Shown here piece after piece: positions 1 through 9,057 of a stretch of DNA of 64,000 bases. The notes beneath the pieces are model-generated. The model had not been told where the DNA came from. It did not search any database and saw only the letters and a program-made list of their open reading frames with translations. Position 1 is the first letter of the stretch. Every line of letters starts with the position of its first letter. The translations under genes were made by a program, and so were the position numbers. The DNA is from Marine Group II euryarchaeote MED-G38 (GTDB taxonomy: Archaea > Thermoplasmatota > Poseidoniia > Poseidoniales > Thalassarchaeaceae). The DNA is taken from positions 96,722 through 160,721 of the forward strand of contig NTJP01000001.1 in assembly GCA_002457145.1 (NCBI GenBank), given 5' to 3'.

Positions 1-2
1 AA

Positions 3-1025
3 AATAATGCATTAAAAATTACAACAGCATTCATAATTATTTTAGGAGTAATAACCATTCCTTTAGATATATTTACTGAATTTGCTAATAGAGATATTAA
101 ATCTACAATAAATTGGTTATGTTATGTTATTTGGGTACCAATCTATCTAAGATTCTTAATTGGTGAAATTAAATATGCCGAAGAAAGGGCTAGAGAAGTA
201 TCATCTGTCGCTTTATTATTACTTCTTGGACTTAAAGTTCAGTTTATGATTTTCTGGTTACAAAATATAACAGGCCTAAGCAAAGTTTACGTATCAAGAT
301 GGATAGTTGAAGATGAAGTATTTTTGGGAACTGTTTCCCAATCTGAGATTAGTACCGTTGTATTCTCGTCCCTAGGTATGACTTTGGCTGCGTTGTCTTT
401 TCTAGTATTACTTTTTGGTGAACTATGGCGTGCTTATTACAAAGGAATAAATGGAATAACAGTTTTGGTAGGTATGATATTTATTGTAGGAGTAATGTGG
501 TTCTTACTAACATTAGTAGTTATGGAAACTGCTACTTCATGCGTGGATACTATTTGTGAACCATTCGATCAAAGTTTCATAGATTGGTTTGCATTTACTT
601 ATCAGATAGCGGTTTATCTTGTAGCGCCATTGATTTTCATGTTCATAATTCTTAACTACAATATAGTAGACACCGAATCTGAACATAGTAAAGTTATAAC
701 TAGAATAATGGTACTACTTTTATTACTTGTTGCAACTTCGAGTTTAATCGAGATGATACAAATTGTTCTCCCAATTCCTGAAATGGTAACTTCTGCTCTT
801 TTTGCCGGAGGGGTAGTTCTTTTCATCGGATGGGAGGAGAAAATTATGGATAAAATGATTACAGATAAATCTAATTCAGTAGGTGCCATAGAGTCAATAT
901 TGAATATAAATAATCCAAAAATTGATGAAATGGAATACACAATATTTTCAGTCGCTACAGTATCATTAATCATATACGGCCTTTTACTAGCAGTATTATT
1001 CGATTCTATGGGGCTTCATAGTTAG
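3..1025 (+). CDS. Polytopic membrane protein, unknown function (5' end cut by window)
   Basis: The reading frame is open from base 3, with no stop and no convincing start before the ATG at 246, so the gene probably begins left of the window; the ATG at 246 would start inside a hydrophobic segment. About 340 codons are visible. The protein has many hydrophobic helices separated by short loops, a Cys-containing outer loop (around 535-560) and a charged cytosolic stretch near 840-920. I recognise no family. The next gene starts 9 bases after the stop behind a GGTGA ribosome site, so the two are probably cotranscribed. Alternatives such as transporter subunit or sensor cannot be decided from sequence. 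Confidence 0.75.
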   Translation, partial: NNALKITTAFIIILGVITIPLDIFTEFANRDIKSTINWLCYVIWVPIYLRFLIGEIKYAEERAREVSSVALLLLLGLKVQFMIFWLQNITGLSKVYVSRWIVEDEVFLGTVSQSEISTVVFSSLGMTLAALSFLVLLFGELWRAYYKGINGITVLVGMIFIVGVMWFLLTLVVMETATSCVDTICEPFDQSFIDWFAFTYQIAVYLVAPLIFMFIILNYNIVDTESEHSKVITRIMVLLLLLVATSSLIEMIQIVLPIPEMVTSALFAGGVVLFIGWEEKIMDKMITDKSNSVGAIESILNINNPKIDEMEYTIFSVATVSLIIYGLLLAVLFDSMGLHS

Positions 1026-1034
1026 GTGAATTAA

Positions 1035-1769
1035 ATGTCCGAAGATACAGAAAAAAATATTTTTAATGGAGATATTAATCAAGCACTGAATGAAATTTTC
1101 TCATTGAGAGAGTCAAACGTAATATATGCAATATTTGTATCATTATTCTTTGTAATAGGAAGCTTACATGCCTTTGATTGGAATAAAAATTACTATGATG
1201 ATGCAGTTGATGCAACCATGCCAGAAGATTGGACAATAGAATTTGACATAGAAATCTTAAATGCCGAACATACAGAAGTTTGGCAAGATGAAGAAGTAAA
1301 AGTAATTGATTTCTTTATGGAAGATTTTTCTGTGAGAGAGGATTACTATATCGGAGCAATTTTTATCACTATAATTCCGGAAGTGGGTGACGGGGCCGAT
1401 CTTACCGACCCCTTAGTTCAATGTGATGCAATCGCAGGAGACATAGAAGTAAATGATTTAACTGCCCAATGGAATTATCAAGGTAACAATCTATCTGGAC
1501 AAGATAGTAGTTGTGAGAATATATATTTAGATCTTCAAATATATCCTGGATATACAGGTGAAAATCTAACATCTGATGCCCCAAATGAGTTTCAGGCACT
1601 TATGCCTTGGACGATTAATGGTTGGGGAGAAGGAGTACTGGAGATCAAAGTAGAGTTAGATGTTAATTCCGTTGATCAATTAGGCCCAGTCTCACAAGAT
1701 GAGGATGAAGAGATTACAATTTTGGTAGAAGTCCATACATTCAATACAAATGCGGTATTAAATAATTAG
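1035..1769 (+). CDS. Single-pass membrane-anchored protein, unknown function
   Basis: This 244-residue protein has an acidic N-terminus, one hydrophobic segment at about residues 28-46, and then an acidic, beta-rich extracellular-looking domain. That domain contains four cysteines (around residues 131-165) that could form disulfides. The start is fixed by GGTGA five bases before the ATG. It sits between a polytopic membrane protein and a small soluble protein in the same direction, so the three may form one membrane-associated complex (inference). No known domain is recognised. Confidence 0.75.
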   Translation: MSEDTEKNIFNGDINQALNEIFSLRESNVIYAIFVSLFFVIGSLHAFDWNKNYYDDAVDATMPEDWTIEFDIEILNAEHTEVWQDEEVKVIDFFMEDFSVREDYYIGAIFITIIPEVGDGADLTDPLVQCDAIAGDIEVNDLTAQWNYQGNNLSGQDSSCENIYLDLQIYPGYTGENLTSDAPNEFQALMPWTINGWGEGVLEIKVELDVNSVDQLGPVSQDEDEEITILVEVHTFNTNAVLNN

Positions 1770-1790
1770 AAATGAAATAAGGTGAAATAA

Positions 1791-2195
1791 ATGACAGAAA
1801 TATCAAAGAAAAACCCACAAATATTATTGATAAAAGGCCCAATAAAAGACGCAGGAGAAACTTCTTTACTAGAAGTCAGAGGTAATTCCACAGTTGAAAT
1901 GGAAATACCATGCTCAGAGATCACCGTAAGTGTAGAAAGAAGAATCCAAAGAACTATTTTACACGGAGGAGAAGGTGATGATTTAACTGACCAAGGTGCC
2001 GAATCAGCAATTTATAATATTGAAGCACATGTTGGAGTAGACGCTTACACTACGGTAATGGGACTTTTTAGAGGTGGACAACCCACTATTGAAGAGCCAT
2101 TTGAAGGGGGTCAAGTAAAAGTTGCATTCAAAAATATTAATTATAGTGCATCTAAAAGATTATTGAAAATACAACTTATAGAAGATATTATTTAG
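1791..2195 (+). CDS. Small beta-rich soluble protein, unknown function
   Basis: This 134-residue protein has no membrane segment or signal peptide. GGTGA lies five bases before the ATG, and the gene starts 21 bases after its upstream neighbour, so it belongs to the same unit. The pattern RRIQRTxLxGGxGDDLxDQG followed by alternating hydrophobic strands loosely recalls small beta-barrel proteins of contractile phage tails (gpU/baseplate type). No other tail gene is near, so this is a weak impression only. The gene ends two bases before the convergent helicase gene. Confidence 0.7.
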   Translation: MTEISKKNPQILLIKGPIKDAGETSLLEVRGNSTVEMEIPCSEITVSVERRIQRTILHGGEGDDLTDQGAESAIYNIEAHVGVDAYTTVMGLFRGGQPTIEEPFEGGQVKVAFKNINYSASKRLLKIQLIEDII

Positions 2196-2196
2196 G

Positions 2197-3750
2197 CTAA
2201 GATCTGTAGTTAGATTTTTTACGTCTATTCCTTGGTCTTGAAGGACTTTGCCCTTTACCCCTCTTTCCGCCTCTTGGTGTTTGGGAGTTATTTTTTGAAT
2301 TTTCATTAATACTCCCACTTCTTTTTTCATTGCTCCTTCCTCGATTTGAGTTATATTTTCTTCCATTCCCACTCCCCTCTCCTCTCTTCCTTCCTCTTGG
2401 TGTTTGGGAGCTATTTTTTGAATTATCATCGGAATTTCCTCTTCCATTTTCGTCTCTCTTTCCCCTTTTTGAATTATTTCTTCTTTTAGAAGGTCTTTCT
2501 TTTTGTTTTCCTCTGGAAGAAAAATTTCTTTTATTTCTTGATACTCTATTTCTATTCCTTCCAGATCCTCTTCTCCCTCCTCGTTCGCTCCGATCTCCCT
2601 TTTCAGGAGGTATTAGTTCAAACTCGTTTTCTTCAAGTACCTCTACTTGTGGAAGAGTATATCTATATTTTACGCCAACTTCTTTTTGTATCCTTGAGTA
2701 TAGTCTTTCCTTTGACTTAGGAACATAAGATACTACAATACCATTAGTTCCTGCTCTGGCAGTTCTTCCGCCTCGATGCTTATACGCCTTTCCATTCTCT
2801 GGTGGATCATAATTTATTACGCAATTTACGCCCTCAACATCTATTCCTCTTGAAGCAACATCAGTTGCAATTAACACCATTGTTCTACTTGTACTAAACT
2901 TACGCATTGCCCTATCTCGTTGATTTTGATTCAGGCCACCATGTAACGGAGTGCAAGATATCCCTTCTCCTCTGAGCTCTTCTTCTAGGCGATTGACGCC
3001 CATCCTCGTCCTACAGAAAATAATACTTCTTCCAGATTTTCTGACGATTTCTGCGGTAACCTCAACTCTTTTATGATTCTTAACCTTCCAAAAATAATGT
3101 TGCATACTCTCAATACTAACTTCCTCTGGTCCTACTTCAATAGTTATTGGATTTGTTTGATAGGTTTCAACTATGTCAATAACATCTTCATCTAAAGTAG
3201 CACTAAATAGAATAGTTTGACGATTTTCTGAGCACATTTCTATTATTTCACATACAGGCTCCATAAACCCCATATCTGCCATTCTATCTGCTTCATCTAA
3301 TACTATTATACTCACATCATTAAGAGATAAAGCCCTCCTTTCAATCAAATCTAATAGCCTTCCCGGGCAAGCAACAAGTATCTCCACGCCATCCTCGAGT
3401 CCACGTAACTGATTCCGATAAGAAACTCCTCCATAGACGGATAATACATTTACCCCTATCGCCTTTGCTAGGGGTTTGAGGACACTACAAATTTGCTCCG
3501 CTAACTCTCTCGTAGGGGTTAAAATTAGTGAGGTGGGTCTTTTTCTATTTGCTTTTTGCGTACGAGCAAGAAGAGGTAAGCCAAATGCCAATGTCTTACC
3601 AGAACCCGTTGGAGCCCTACAACATACATCATGCCCTAGTATTGAATCAGGTATAGATTCAGTCTGAACTTCAAATGGCTCTACTATCCCTTGCTTATCT
3701 AAAGCTTGTACTAGATCAGGGCCAATTCCTAAGTCTGAAAATAGAACCAA
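2197..3750 (-). CDS. DEAD-box ATP-dependent RNA helicase with basic RG-rich tail
   Basis: A 517-residue superfamily 2 helicase expected to unwind or remodel RNA duplexes. The order is canonical: Q-motif region near residues 24-33, Walker A APTGSGKT (46-53), PTRELA (79-84), DEAD (152-155), SAT (183-185), and motif VI HRGGRTARAG (325-334). From about residue 385 to the end the protein is a low-complexity Arg/Lys/Ser/Asn/Gly tail containing two copies of an NSKNxSQTPRGxKRG unit, probably for RNA binding. The start is TTG at 3748-3750; it places the first residues just before the usual helicase start. It resembles bacterial RhlE/CsdA helicases. Gene-free sequence 3751-3886 separates it from the next gene and shows no RNA gene. 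Confidence 0.95.
   Translation of the reverse strand: MVLFSDLGIGPDLVQALDKQGIVEPFEVQTESIPDSILGHDVCCRAPTGSGKTLAFGLPLLARTQKANRKRPTSLILTPTRELAEQICSVLKPLAKAIGVNVLSVYGGVSYRNQLRGLEDGVEILVACPGRLLDLIERRALSLNDVSIIVLDEADRMADMGFMEPVCEIIEMCSENRQTILFSATLDEDVIDIVETYQTNPITIEVGPEEVSIESMQHYFWKVKNHKRVEVTAEIVRKSGRSIIFCRTRMGVNRLEEELRGEGISCTPLHGGLNQNQRDRAMRKFSTSRTMVLIATDVASRGIDVEGVNCVINYDPPENGKAYKHRGGRTARAGTNGIVVSYVPKSKERLYSRIQKEVGVKYRYTLPQVEVLEENEFELIPPEKGDRSERGGRRGSGRNRNRVSRNKRNFSSRGKQKERPSKRRNNSKRGKRDENGRGNSDDNSKNSSQTPRGRKRGEGSGNGRKYNSNRGRSNEKRSGSINENSKNNSQTPRGGKRGKGQSPSRPRNRRKKSNYRS
2255..2430 (-). repeat. Imperfect internal repeat in the helicase tail
   Basis: Two roughly 45-base segments, near 2262-2308 and 2380-2427, are close copies: both read CTCTTxCxxCCTCTTGGTGT and continue with TTGGGAG(T/C)TATTTTTTGAATT. 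They encode the repeated SQTPRG units in the basic tail. The likely origin is tandem duplication within the coding sequence. Confidence 0.75.
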
Positions 3751-3886
3751 GAAGCATCCCTAATCCAAGCGCGCTTCGGTATGCTATTTAGCATGGTTAG
3801 TATACTAGACACTTACAAGTACGACCTTATTATAGAAAATGAAATTCTATAATTTAAGAAATTTTAAATTTTTTTATGTATTTTAT

Positions 3887-4972
3887 TCATAATGTTCGAA
3901 TTTCGCGAGCACCAGAGCCGCCATATCCGGTCCAATCTTCAGGTTTATTTCCAAGAATTGCATCTATTTGATTCATATGCTCCTCTGTTATTTTTTTTGC
4001 GATACTAATGCATCCTAGGTTTTCCTCCATTTGTTCTGGTTTGGTTGCACCTAGAAGTATTGTACTAACATTAGGATTCTTTAGACACCACGCCAAGGCC
4101 AATTGTGCAGGTGAGCAATTGAATTTATTTTTTGCATAATCAGAAATTTTTTTTACAATTTCAATTTGTCCTTCTTTCTTACGATTTTCCAAATCTTCTA
4201 TTAACCATTCATAACCTTCTTGAGTTGGTCTCGAACCCTCGGGAATTCCATCATTATACTTGCCGGTAAGAAAACCCGATCGCAAAGGTGACCAAATTGT
4301 TGTCCCATAATTATATGGTGGTTTGAATAGGGGAAAATATTCTCTTTCGAAACGATATCTATGCAGCATGTTATATTGTGGTTGTTCGAACATTGGAGGT
4401 TCTAAACCTTCTGATTTCGCGAACCATATAGCCTCCATTATCTGGGCCGCAGACCATTCTGAAGTCCCCCATGATGTGGCCCAACCATTTCTAACGGCAT
4501 CATTCATCGCCCGTACCACTGTCGATGTCGGAGTAAGTGGATCAGGCCTATGGCAGAATACCATATCTACATAATCAAGTTGTAATCTTTCTAGACTTGC
4601 ATCTAAACCTTCTAAGATATGTTTTCTAGATAACCCAGATTCATTAACTCCATTCCCTCCCCAGAAAATTTTTGTAGTAATTATTAATTCTGACCTTCTC
4701 CATTTTTCTGGATCTTGTTCTCTTAATTCTGAAAGGGCTATTCCGAATAATCTCTCTGCCTCTCCATTTGGATTACCATATGCTTCTGCATGATCAAAAC
4801 AATTTACACCAGCATCTCTTGCGATTGTCATACATCTTTTTGCCATCTCAATGCCTTTTTCTTGTAGTAAACTATTCTTAACTCCATAAGTTGCCCAAAA
4901 ACCATAAGATAGTACTGAAACTTGTAATCCAGTATTACCCATCATTCTGTAGTACATGCCCTCTTTCGCCAT
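3887..4972 (-). CDS. Aldo/keto reductase, Kv-beta-like family
   Basis: A 361-residue NADPH-dependent oxidoreductase with a TIM-barrel fold, expected to reduce aldehydes or ketones. The catalytic tetrad is intact: Asp60, Tyr65 (in DHAEAYGNPNGEAE), Lys101 (ITTKIFWGG) and His141 (VFCHRPDPLTP). The C-terminal cofactor region STILLGATKPEQMEEN is conserved. The GNTGLQVS start and NPNGEAE motif place it with the potassium-channel beta-subunit-like AKR group rather than the sugar reductases. It stands alone and is divergent from the M20 amidohydrolase; the 116 bases between them are AT-rich and probably hold both promoters. The physiological substrate cannot be read from sequence. Confidence 0.9.
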   Translation of the reverse strand: MAKEGMYYRMMGNTGLQVSVLSYGFWATYGVKNSLLQEKGIEMAKRCMTIARDAGVNCFDHAEAYGNPNGEAERLFGIALSELREQDPEKWRRSELIITTKIFWGGNGVNESGLSRKHILEGLDASLERLQLDYVDMVFCHRPDPLTPTSTVVRAMNDAVRNGWATSWGTSEWSAAQIMEAIWFAKSEGLEPPMFEQPQYNMLHRYRFEREYFPLFKPPYNYGTTIWSPLRSGFLTGKYNDGIPEGSRPTQEGYEWLIEDLENRKKEGQIEIVKKISDYAKNKFNCSPAQLALAWCLKNPNVSTILLGATKPEQMEENLGCISIAKKITEEHMNQIDAILGNKPEDWTGYGGSGAREIRTL

Positions 4973-5088
4973 ATCTCAGTTAGTCAACTTGTAGATTTCA
5001 AGATTGCGGTTTATATTTTAAAAAAATTATATTATTTTTTAATTATTTTTTAAGATAAGTCTAATATCTCTACTACTTCAGATTATAT

Positions 5089-6294
5089 ATGCAGGGCTCC
5101 GAAATATTGTCTAAGAGTAATGAAATAAAGTCATGGATTATCGAAAAGAGAAGGAAGATACATAGACGCCCTGAATTGATGTATGAAGAGTTTGAAACTA
5201 GTAAGTTAGTACAAGATACCCTAAAAGAACTCGAGATTCCATTTCAGAAAGATATTGCAATAACGGGTGTTGTTGGGATTCTGGGTAATGGAAATGGCCC
5301 TTGTATAGCATTAAGGGCAGATATGGATGCTTTACCAATACATGAAGAGACAGATGTAGAATTTAAGAGTGAAATAGATGGTAAAATGCATGCCTGTGGT
5401 CATGATTGCCATACTGCAATGTTATTAGGTGCTGCGCGAATTCTTAAGGAAAATGAAGAATATATCGAAGGCACTGTAAAACTTATTTTCCAACCCGCTG
5501 AAGAAGGAGGGGCAGGAGGAAAAATGATGAGAGATGAAGGAGTTCTGATGAACCCCGATGTTCAGAAAATATTCGGCTTACATGTTGCAGGGCAACTCCC
5601 TACTGGTATGATGGCATCAAGAGAAGGAACTTTATTGGCATCTGCAGGTTCATTGAAGATATTAGTCAAAGGAAATGGTGGCCATGCTGCCGCACCTCAT
5701 AATACTATAGATCCGGTAATTACAGCTTCTAAAATCGTAGTAGAACTACAGTCAATTATTTCAAGAGAATTAAATCCACTCGAATCTGGAGTGATTAGTG
5801 TAACAATGATGAATGGAGGGGATGCTTGGAATGTAATTCCATCAACTATGGAATTACAGGGTACTATTCGTTCATTAACTTTAGAAGGACTAATAAATTT
5901 ACAAAAAAGAGTAAAGGAATTATCTGAATCAGTGGCAATTGCTAACCGTTGTGAGGCAGAAGTAACTTTCCCGGGGCATGATTACCCTCCAACCATTAAT
6001 GATGCAGGTTGCTGGGAATTAGGTAAATCAGTGGGTAAAGAAATATTAGGGAGTGATAAAGTAATAGACATGCCGCCGATAATGGGAGGTGAGGATTTTG
6101 CATATTATACTCAAAAAGTACCAGGTTGTTTTGCATTTCTAGGAGTAAGTAATCCAGAAATAGATGCAATTTATGATGTACATCATCCTATGTTCAAAGT
6201 AGATGAAGATGCATTACCATTAGGCTCTGCAATTCATGTTAATTGTGCACTAAAATCTCTTGAGGATTTGTCAAAACAGAAATCAATTAACTAA
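5089..6294 (+). CDS. M20 family amidohydrolase (N-acyl-amino-acid/hippurate hydrolase type)
   Basis: A 401-residue cytosolic metallo-amidohydrolase that would remove acyl groups from amino acids or split amino-acid conjugates. Visible motifs are LRADMDALPI (75-84), the metal-binding MHACGHDCHTAM (100-111, with Cys103 and His105), PAEEGGAGG (136-144), the dimer-domain GGHAAAPH segment and the late GGEDFAYY motif. This pattern fits HipO/AbgB-type enzymes rather than DapE. There is no signal peptide. A Shine-Dalgarno site is not obvious before the ATG, and the upstream sequence is AT-rich, suggesting a leaderless transcript. A role in amino-acid recycling is inferred. Confidence 0.93.
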   Translation: MQGSEILSKSNEIKSWIIEKRRKIHRRPELMYEEFETSKLVQDTLKELEIPFQKDIAITGVVGILGNGNGPCIALRADMDALPIHEETDVEFKSEIDGKMHACGHDCHTAMLLGAARILKENEEYIEGTVKLIFQPAEEGGAGGKMMRDEGVLMNPDVQKIFGLHVAGQLPTGMMASREGTLLASAGSLKILVKGNGGHAAAPHNTIDPVITASKIVVELQSIISRELNPLESGVISVTMMNGGDAWNVIPSTMELQGTIRSLTLEGLINLQKRVKELSESVAIANRCEAEVTFPGHDYPPTINDAGCWELGKSVGKEILGSDKVIDMPPIMGGEDFAYYTQKVPGCFAFLGVSNPEIDAIYDVHHPMFKVDEDALPLGSAIHVNCALKSLEDLSKQKSIN

Positions 6295-6327
6295 ATAGTT
6301 TTAATATCTCAGTTTTTACGGATTATT

Positions 6328-7353
6328 ATGGAAATAGGTGTTGATAGTTTCGCAGCCGTTGAAATGGGCGATATTGAAAGTACGCCAGAAAACAGTGCAC
6401 GATCTCTAGAGGATCTTCTTGCACGAATCGAACACGCCGATAAAATGGGCCTAGATGTTTTTGGAATAGGAGAACATTATCGAAAAGAATTTCTTGATTC
6501 AGCACCTCATATGATTCTTTCAGCTGCCGCAGCACGTACAAAAAATATTATTTTAACAAGTGCGGTAACAGTTTTGAGTGCTGCAGACCCCGTTAGAACA
6601 TTTCAGAACTACTCAACCTTAGATTTGTTGTCACATGGTAGGGCAGAAATGGTTGTCGGACGTGGTTCATTTACAGAATCCTTCCCACTATTTGGATTGA
6701 ATCTTAATCAATATGATGAAATATTTTCAGAAAAATTAGATTTATTACTCTCAATAAGAGATAATGAAACAATAAATTGGAATGGTAGATTTAGGCCGTC
6801 TTTACATAATCAAAAAATATATCCTAGGCCATTAAAAAACCCGTTACCAGTTTGGCTGGGCGTAGGCGGTACTCCTCAATCATTCATTCGTGCTGGATTA
6901 TTAGGCCTACCACTGATGATTGCTGTGATTGGTGGTGAAACACATCGTTTCAAGCCATTAGTAGATTTATACAGAGAAGCCGGTCAAAAAGCAGGCCATA
7001 GTCCTGAAGATCTTAAAGTTGGTTTACATTCTCTAGGTTATGTTGCAGAAAACTCACAACAAGCCAGAGATATCTATTTTCCAGGATATGCAGAAACTTT
7101 CACTAGAATTGGTAAAGAAAGAGGATGGCCTCCTGTGACTCGTGCTAGATTCGATGAACAAACAGGGCCCTTAGGCGCATACGCAATAGGAAGTCCACAA
7201 GAAGTTGCTGAAAAAATACTTCGTCATAGTGAATCATTAGGGGGAATATCAAGATTTTCATTCCAAATGGATAATGCTAAATTATCTCATAATCAGTTAA
7301 TGGATTCAATAGAATTAATTGGTCAAAAAGTTTCTCCTATTGTAAATGGTTAA
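6328..7353 (+). CDS. LLM-class (luciferase-like) flavin-dependent oxidoreductase
   Basis: A 341-residue bacterial-luciferase-family flavoprotein (TIM barrel; FMN or F420 as cofactor). Typical segments are ADKMGLDVFGIGEHYRKEF near the N-terminus, TSAVTVLSAADPVR, the LDLLSHGRAEMVVGRGSF region and PVWLGVGGTP. It lies 33 bases after the amidohydrolase, but TTTTAATA at 6299-6306 about 26 bases before the ATG suggests its own leaderless promoter. Members include monooxygenases and reductases; the substrate and cofactor cannot be assigned here. Confidence 0.9.
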   Translation: MEIGVDSFAAVEMGDIESTPENSARSLEDLLARIEHADKMGLDVFGIGEHYRKEFLDSAPHMILSAAAARTKNIILTSAVTVLSAADPVRTFQNYSTLDLLSHGRAEMVVGRGSFTESFPLFGLNLNQYDEIFSEKLDLLLSIRDNETINWNGRFRPSLHNQKIYPRPLKNPLPVWLGVGGTPQSFIRAGLLGLPLMIAVIGGETHRFKPLVDLYREAGQKAGHSPEDLKVGLHSLGYVAENSQQARDIYFPGYAETFTRIGKERGWPPVTRARFDEQTGPLGAYAIGSPQEVAEKILRHSESLGGISRFSFQMDNAKLSHNQLMDSIELIGQKVSPIVNG

Positions 7354-7374
7354 TATGATTTTTCAAATTTAATT

Positions 7375-7842
7375 TTACATGAATAAACCTTCTTCACTAA
7401 TAATGTAAATAAGGAACAAAACAAATAGGCCGAAAACTAATGGTGTTACTAATAATCCAAATGAAAATCCAGTAGGTCCATTGCTTCTAAATCCCCATAC
7501 AATACCAATTATGTAAACTAATGGTAATACTATAAACATTGTAAAAACTGCAATAGATTCTCCACCTATCTGGAATAAAAATTCTGACAAGATTCCCATT
7601 ATTATCGCAAATGAAGGCCCCGCAAAAAGACCGGCTAGAAACCAAATGACATTATTATGACTCAACGTAGAAGTGTTGGTCATATTCACTCCTTCTGATA
7701 TTTCATTTTTTACTTGATTAATTTCATTAATTAAGGTAGTTTTTGGTCCATCTTTATGTCTCAGACAATATCTAGAAGTTCTAAATTCGAGTGCATTACA
7801 ACCCTCATAAGCACACTTATTATCTCCCATGATCATCGACAA
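7375..7842 (-). CDS. Zinc-finger-like membrane protein, unknown function
   Basis: This 155-residue protein has an N-terminal Cys/His knuckle (Cys10, Cys15, then C-LRH near residues 27-30) that looks like a small zinc-binding motif. A short polar helix follows, then three hydrophobic segments (about 65-90, 97-117 and 125-150). A cytosolic zinc motif before membrane helices is a plausible topology. It converges with the LLM oxidoreductase (21-base gap) and is divergent from the DUF2071 gene. No function is known to me. Confidence 0.75.
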   Translation of the reverse strand: MSMIMGDNKCAYEGCNALEFRTSRYCLRHKDGPKTTLINEINQVKNEISEGVNMTNTSTLSHNNVIWFLAGLFAGPSFAIIMGILSEFLFQIGGESIAVFTMFIVLPLVYIIGIVWGFRSNGPTGFSFGLLVTPLVFGLFVLFLIYIISEEGLFM

Positions 7843-7908
7843 ATGATTTATGTCTTAGTTTTTATCACGACATTTTATGTGATTGTTTTTATTAGTGACT
7901 ATTGAAGG

Positions 7909-8661
7909 ATGACTATGGCCAATGTAGAGTGGAAGTCAGATCATCTTCCATTTCCTATGCCAAAGAGGAGATGGTCATTGAGACAAAATTGGATAAATCT
8001 GACTTTCTTACATTGGGTAGTTGATCCTGAATTGTTAAGCCCTTATATTCCTAAGGATTTAGAATTAGATACCTTTGAAGGGAAAGCGTATGTAGGCACA
8101 ATACCATTTATTATGGAAAAAGTGAGACCGTATTTTCTCCCTTATTTACCATTCATCACTACATTCCCTGAATTCAATGTTCGAACATACGTGAAGAAAA
8201 AAGGTAAGGCAGGAGTTTTATTTTTAACACTGGATGCTCAAAGTCACATAACTTGTGCTTACGCGCCCAGGGCGTATGGGCTACCCTACAAATATGCAAA
8301 GGCAAATGTTAAATTTTCTAAAGGAGATTATATTTGGCATTCAAAACGTACCTCTGATGGTTTAGAATTAAAAGGTAGTTCAAAATCAATAGGTAATATA
8401 AGAAAAGCCGAAAAAGACACATTAGAATATTTCTTGTTTGAGAGGTATTGCTTATATGTTTCACACAAAGAAAAATTATACATGGCATATACTCAACATA
8501 ATCCATGGGAATACTATGACGGGGAAGCGATAATCACCAAGAACTCTTTGACAGAATTTTTTAACTTAGGAATTAATAATTATCTTTCTCCGGATTTAGT
8601 TCACGTGACGCGAGGCGTAAAGGTAAAGACTTGGAATCTTGAATCTATAAATGGTGAATAA
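7909..8661 (+). CDS. DUF2071 / YqjF-family protein
   Basis: This 250-residue protein matches the YqjF-type DUF2071 family: LHWVVDPELLSPYIPKDLEL near residue 30, a VGTIPFIMEKVRP segment, then PEFNVRTYVKKKGKAGVLF. Members are thought to share a fold related to acetoacetate decarboxylase, but no biochemical role is established that I know of. The following DCC thiol-oxidoreductase gene begins one base after this stop, so the two are probably translationally coupled. This pairing is common in bacteria and hints at a shared role. Confidence 0.88.
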   Translation: MTMANVEWKSDHLPFPMPKRRWSLRQNWINLTFLHWVVDPELLSPYIPKDLELDTFEGKAYVGTIPFIMEKVRPYFLPYLPFITTFPEFNVRTYVKKKGKAGVLFLTLDAQSHITCAYAPRAYGLPYKYAKANVKFSKGDYIWHSKRTSDGLELKGSSKSIGNIRKAEKDTLEYFLFERYCLYVSHKEKLYMAYTQHNPWEYYDGEAIITKNSLTEFFNLGINNYLSPDLVHVTRGVKVKTWNLESINGE

Positions 8662-8662
8662 C

Positions 8663-9049
8663 ATGCCTGGAGATGATATTTTATTAATGGATGGCGATTG
8701 TGGTCTTTGCTCAAATGTTGCACTTTTTCTTTACCCTAGACTTAAAAATAAATCATCATTAAAATTTATCGCCAATAATTCCGAAGAAGGCAAAAAAATT
8801 ATTTCTCAATTCTCTTTAAAACATCAAAAAGCAGATACTGTATATTTAGTGAAAAATGGGAAAACATACATAAGATCAGCAGCCGGAATAAGATGTTTAC
8901 TTTATATGAAACTCCACTATAGGATTTTATTTCCTATTTTTTGGCTTATACCATTTCCTTTTAGAGATTCAGTTTATATTATTGTTTCAAAATACAGGCA
9001 TTATATTTTTAAAAGACCTAATAGTTGTATTTTTCCAGATTTGATATAA
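8663..9049 (+). CDS. DCC-family thiol-disulfide oxidoreductase (DUF393)
   Basis: A small thioredoxin-fold-like protein named for its DxDC-x-x-C core, seen here as MDGDCGLCS. The family's C-terminal hydrophobic half (FWLIPFPFRDSVY, then RPNSC) is present. I chose the ATG at 8663 because GGTGA (8654-8658) lies just before it; an in-frame ATG at 8651 would overlap the upstream gene by 11 bases and adds only four residues (128 versus 132). Expected activity is thiol-disulfide exchange with unknown partners. It ends nine bases before the convergent TSUP gene. Confidence 0.88.
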   Translation: MPGDDILLMDGDCGLCSNVALFLYPRLKNKSSLKFIANNSEEGKKIISQFSLKHQKADTVYLVKNGKTYIRSAAGIRCLLYMKLHYRILFPIFWLIPFPFRDSVYIIVSKYRHYIFKRPNSCIFPDLI

Positions 9050-9057
9050 TTATTCAC

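Noticed and set aside
1791-2195. Prophage or contractile injection system
   Set aside because: Only one small protein faintly resembles a tail component; no sheath, tube, baseplate, portal or terminase gene is near.
2330-2728. 132-codon plus-strand frame rich in Leu, Phe, Pro and Ser
   Set aside because: It is the mirror of the basic low-complexity helicase tail on the other strand; composition explains the open frame.
3887-3915. GTTCGAATTTCGCG resembling the T-arm of a tRNA
   Set aside because: It is the coding end of the aldo/keto reductase gene; no acceptor stem, D-arm or anticodon arm can be built around it.
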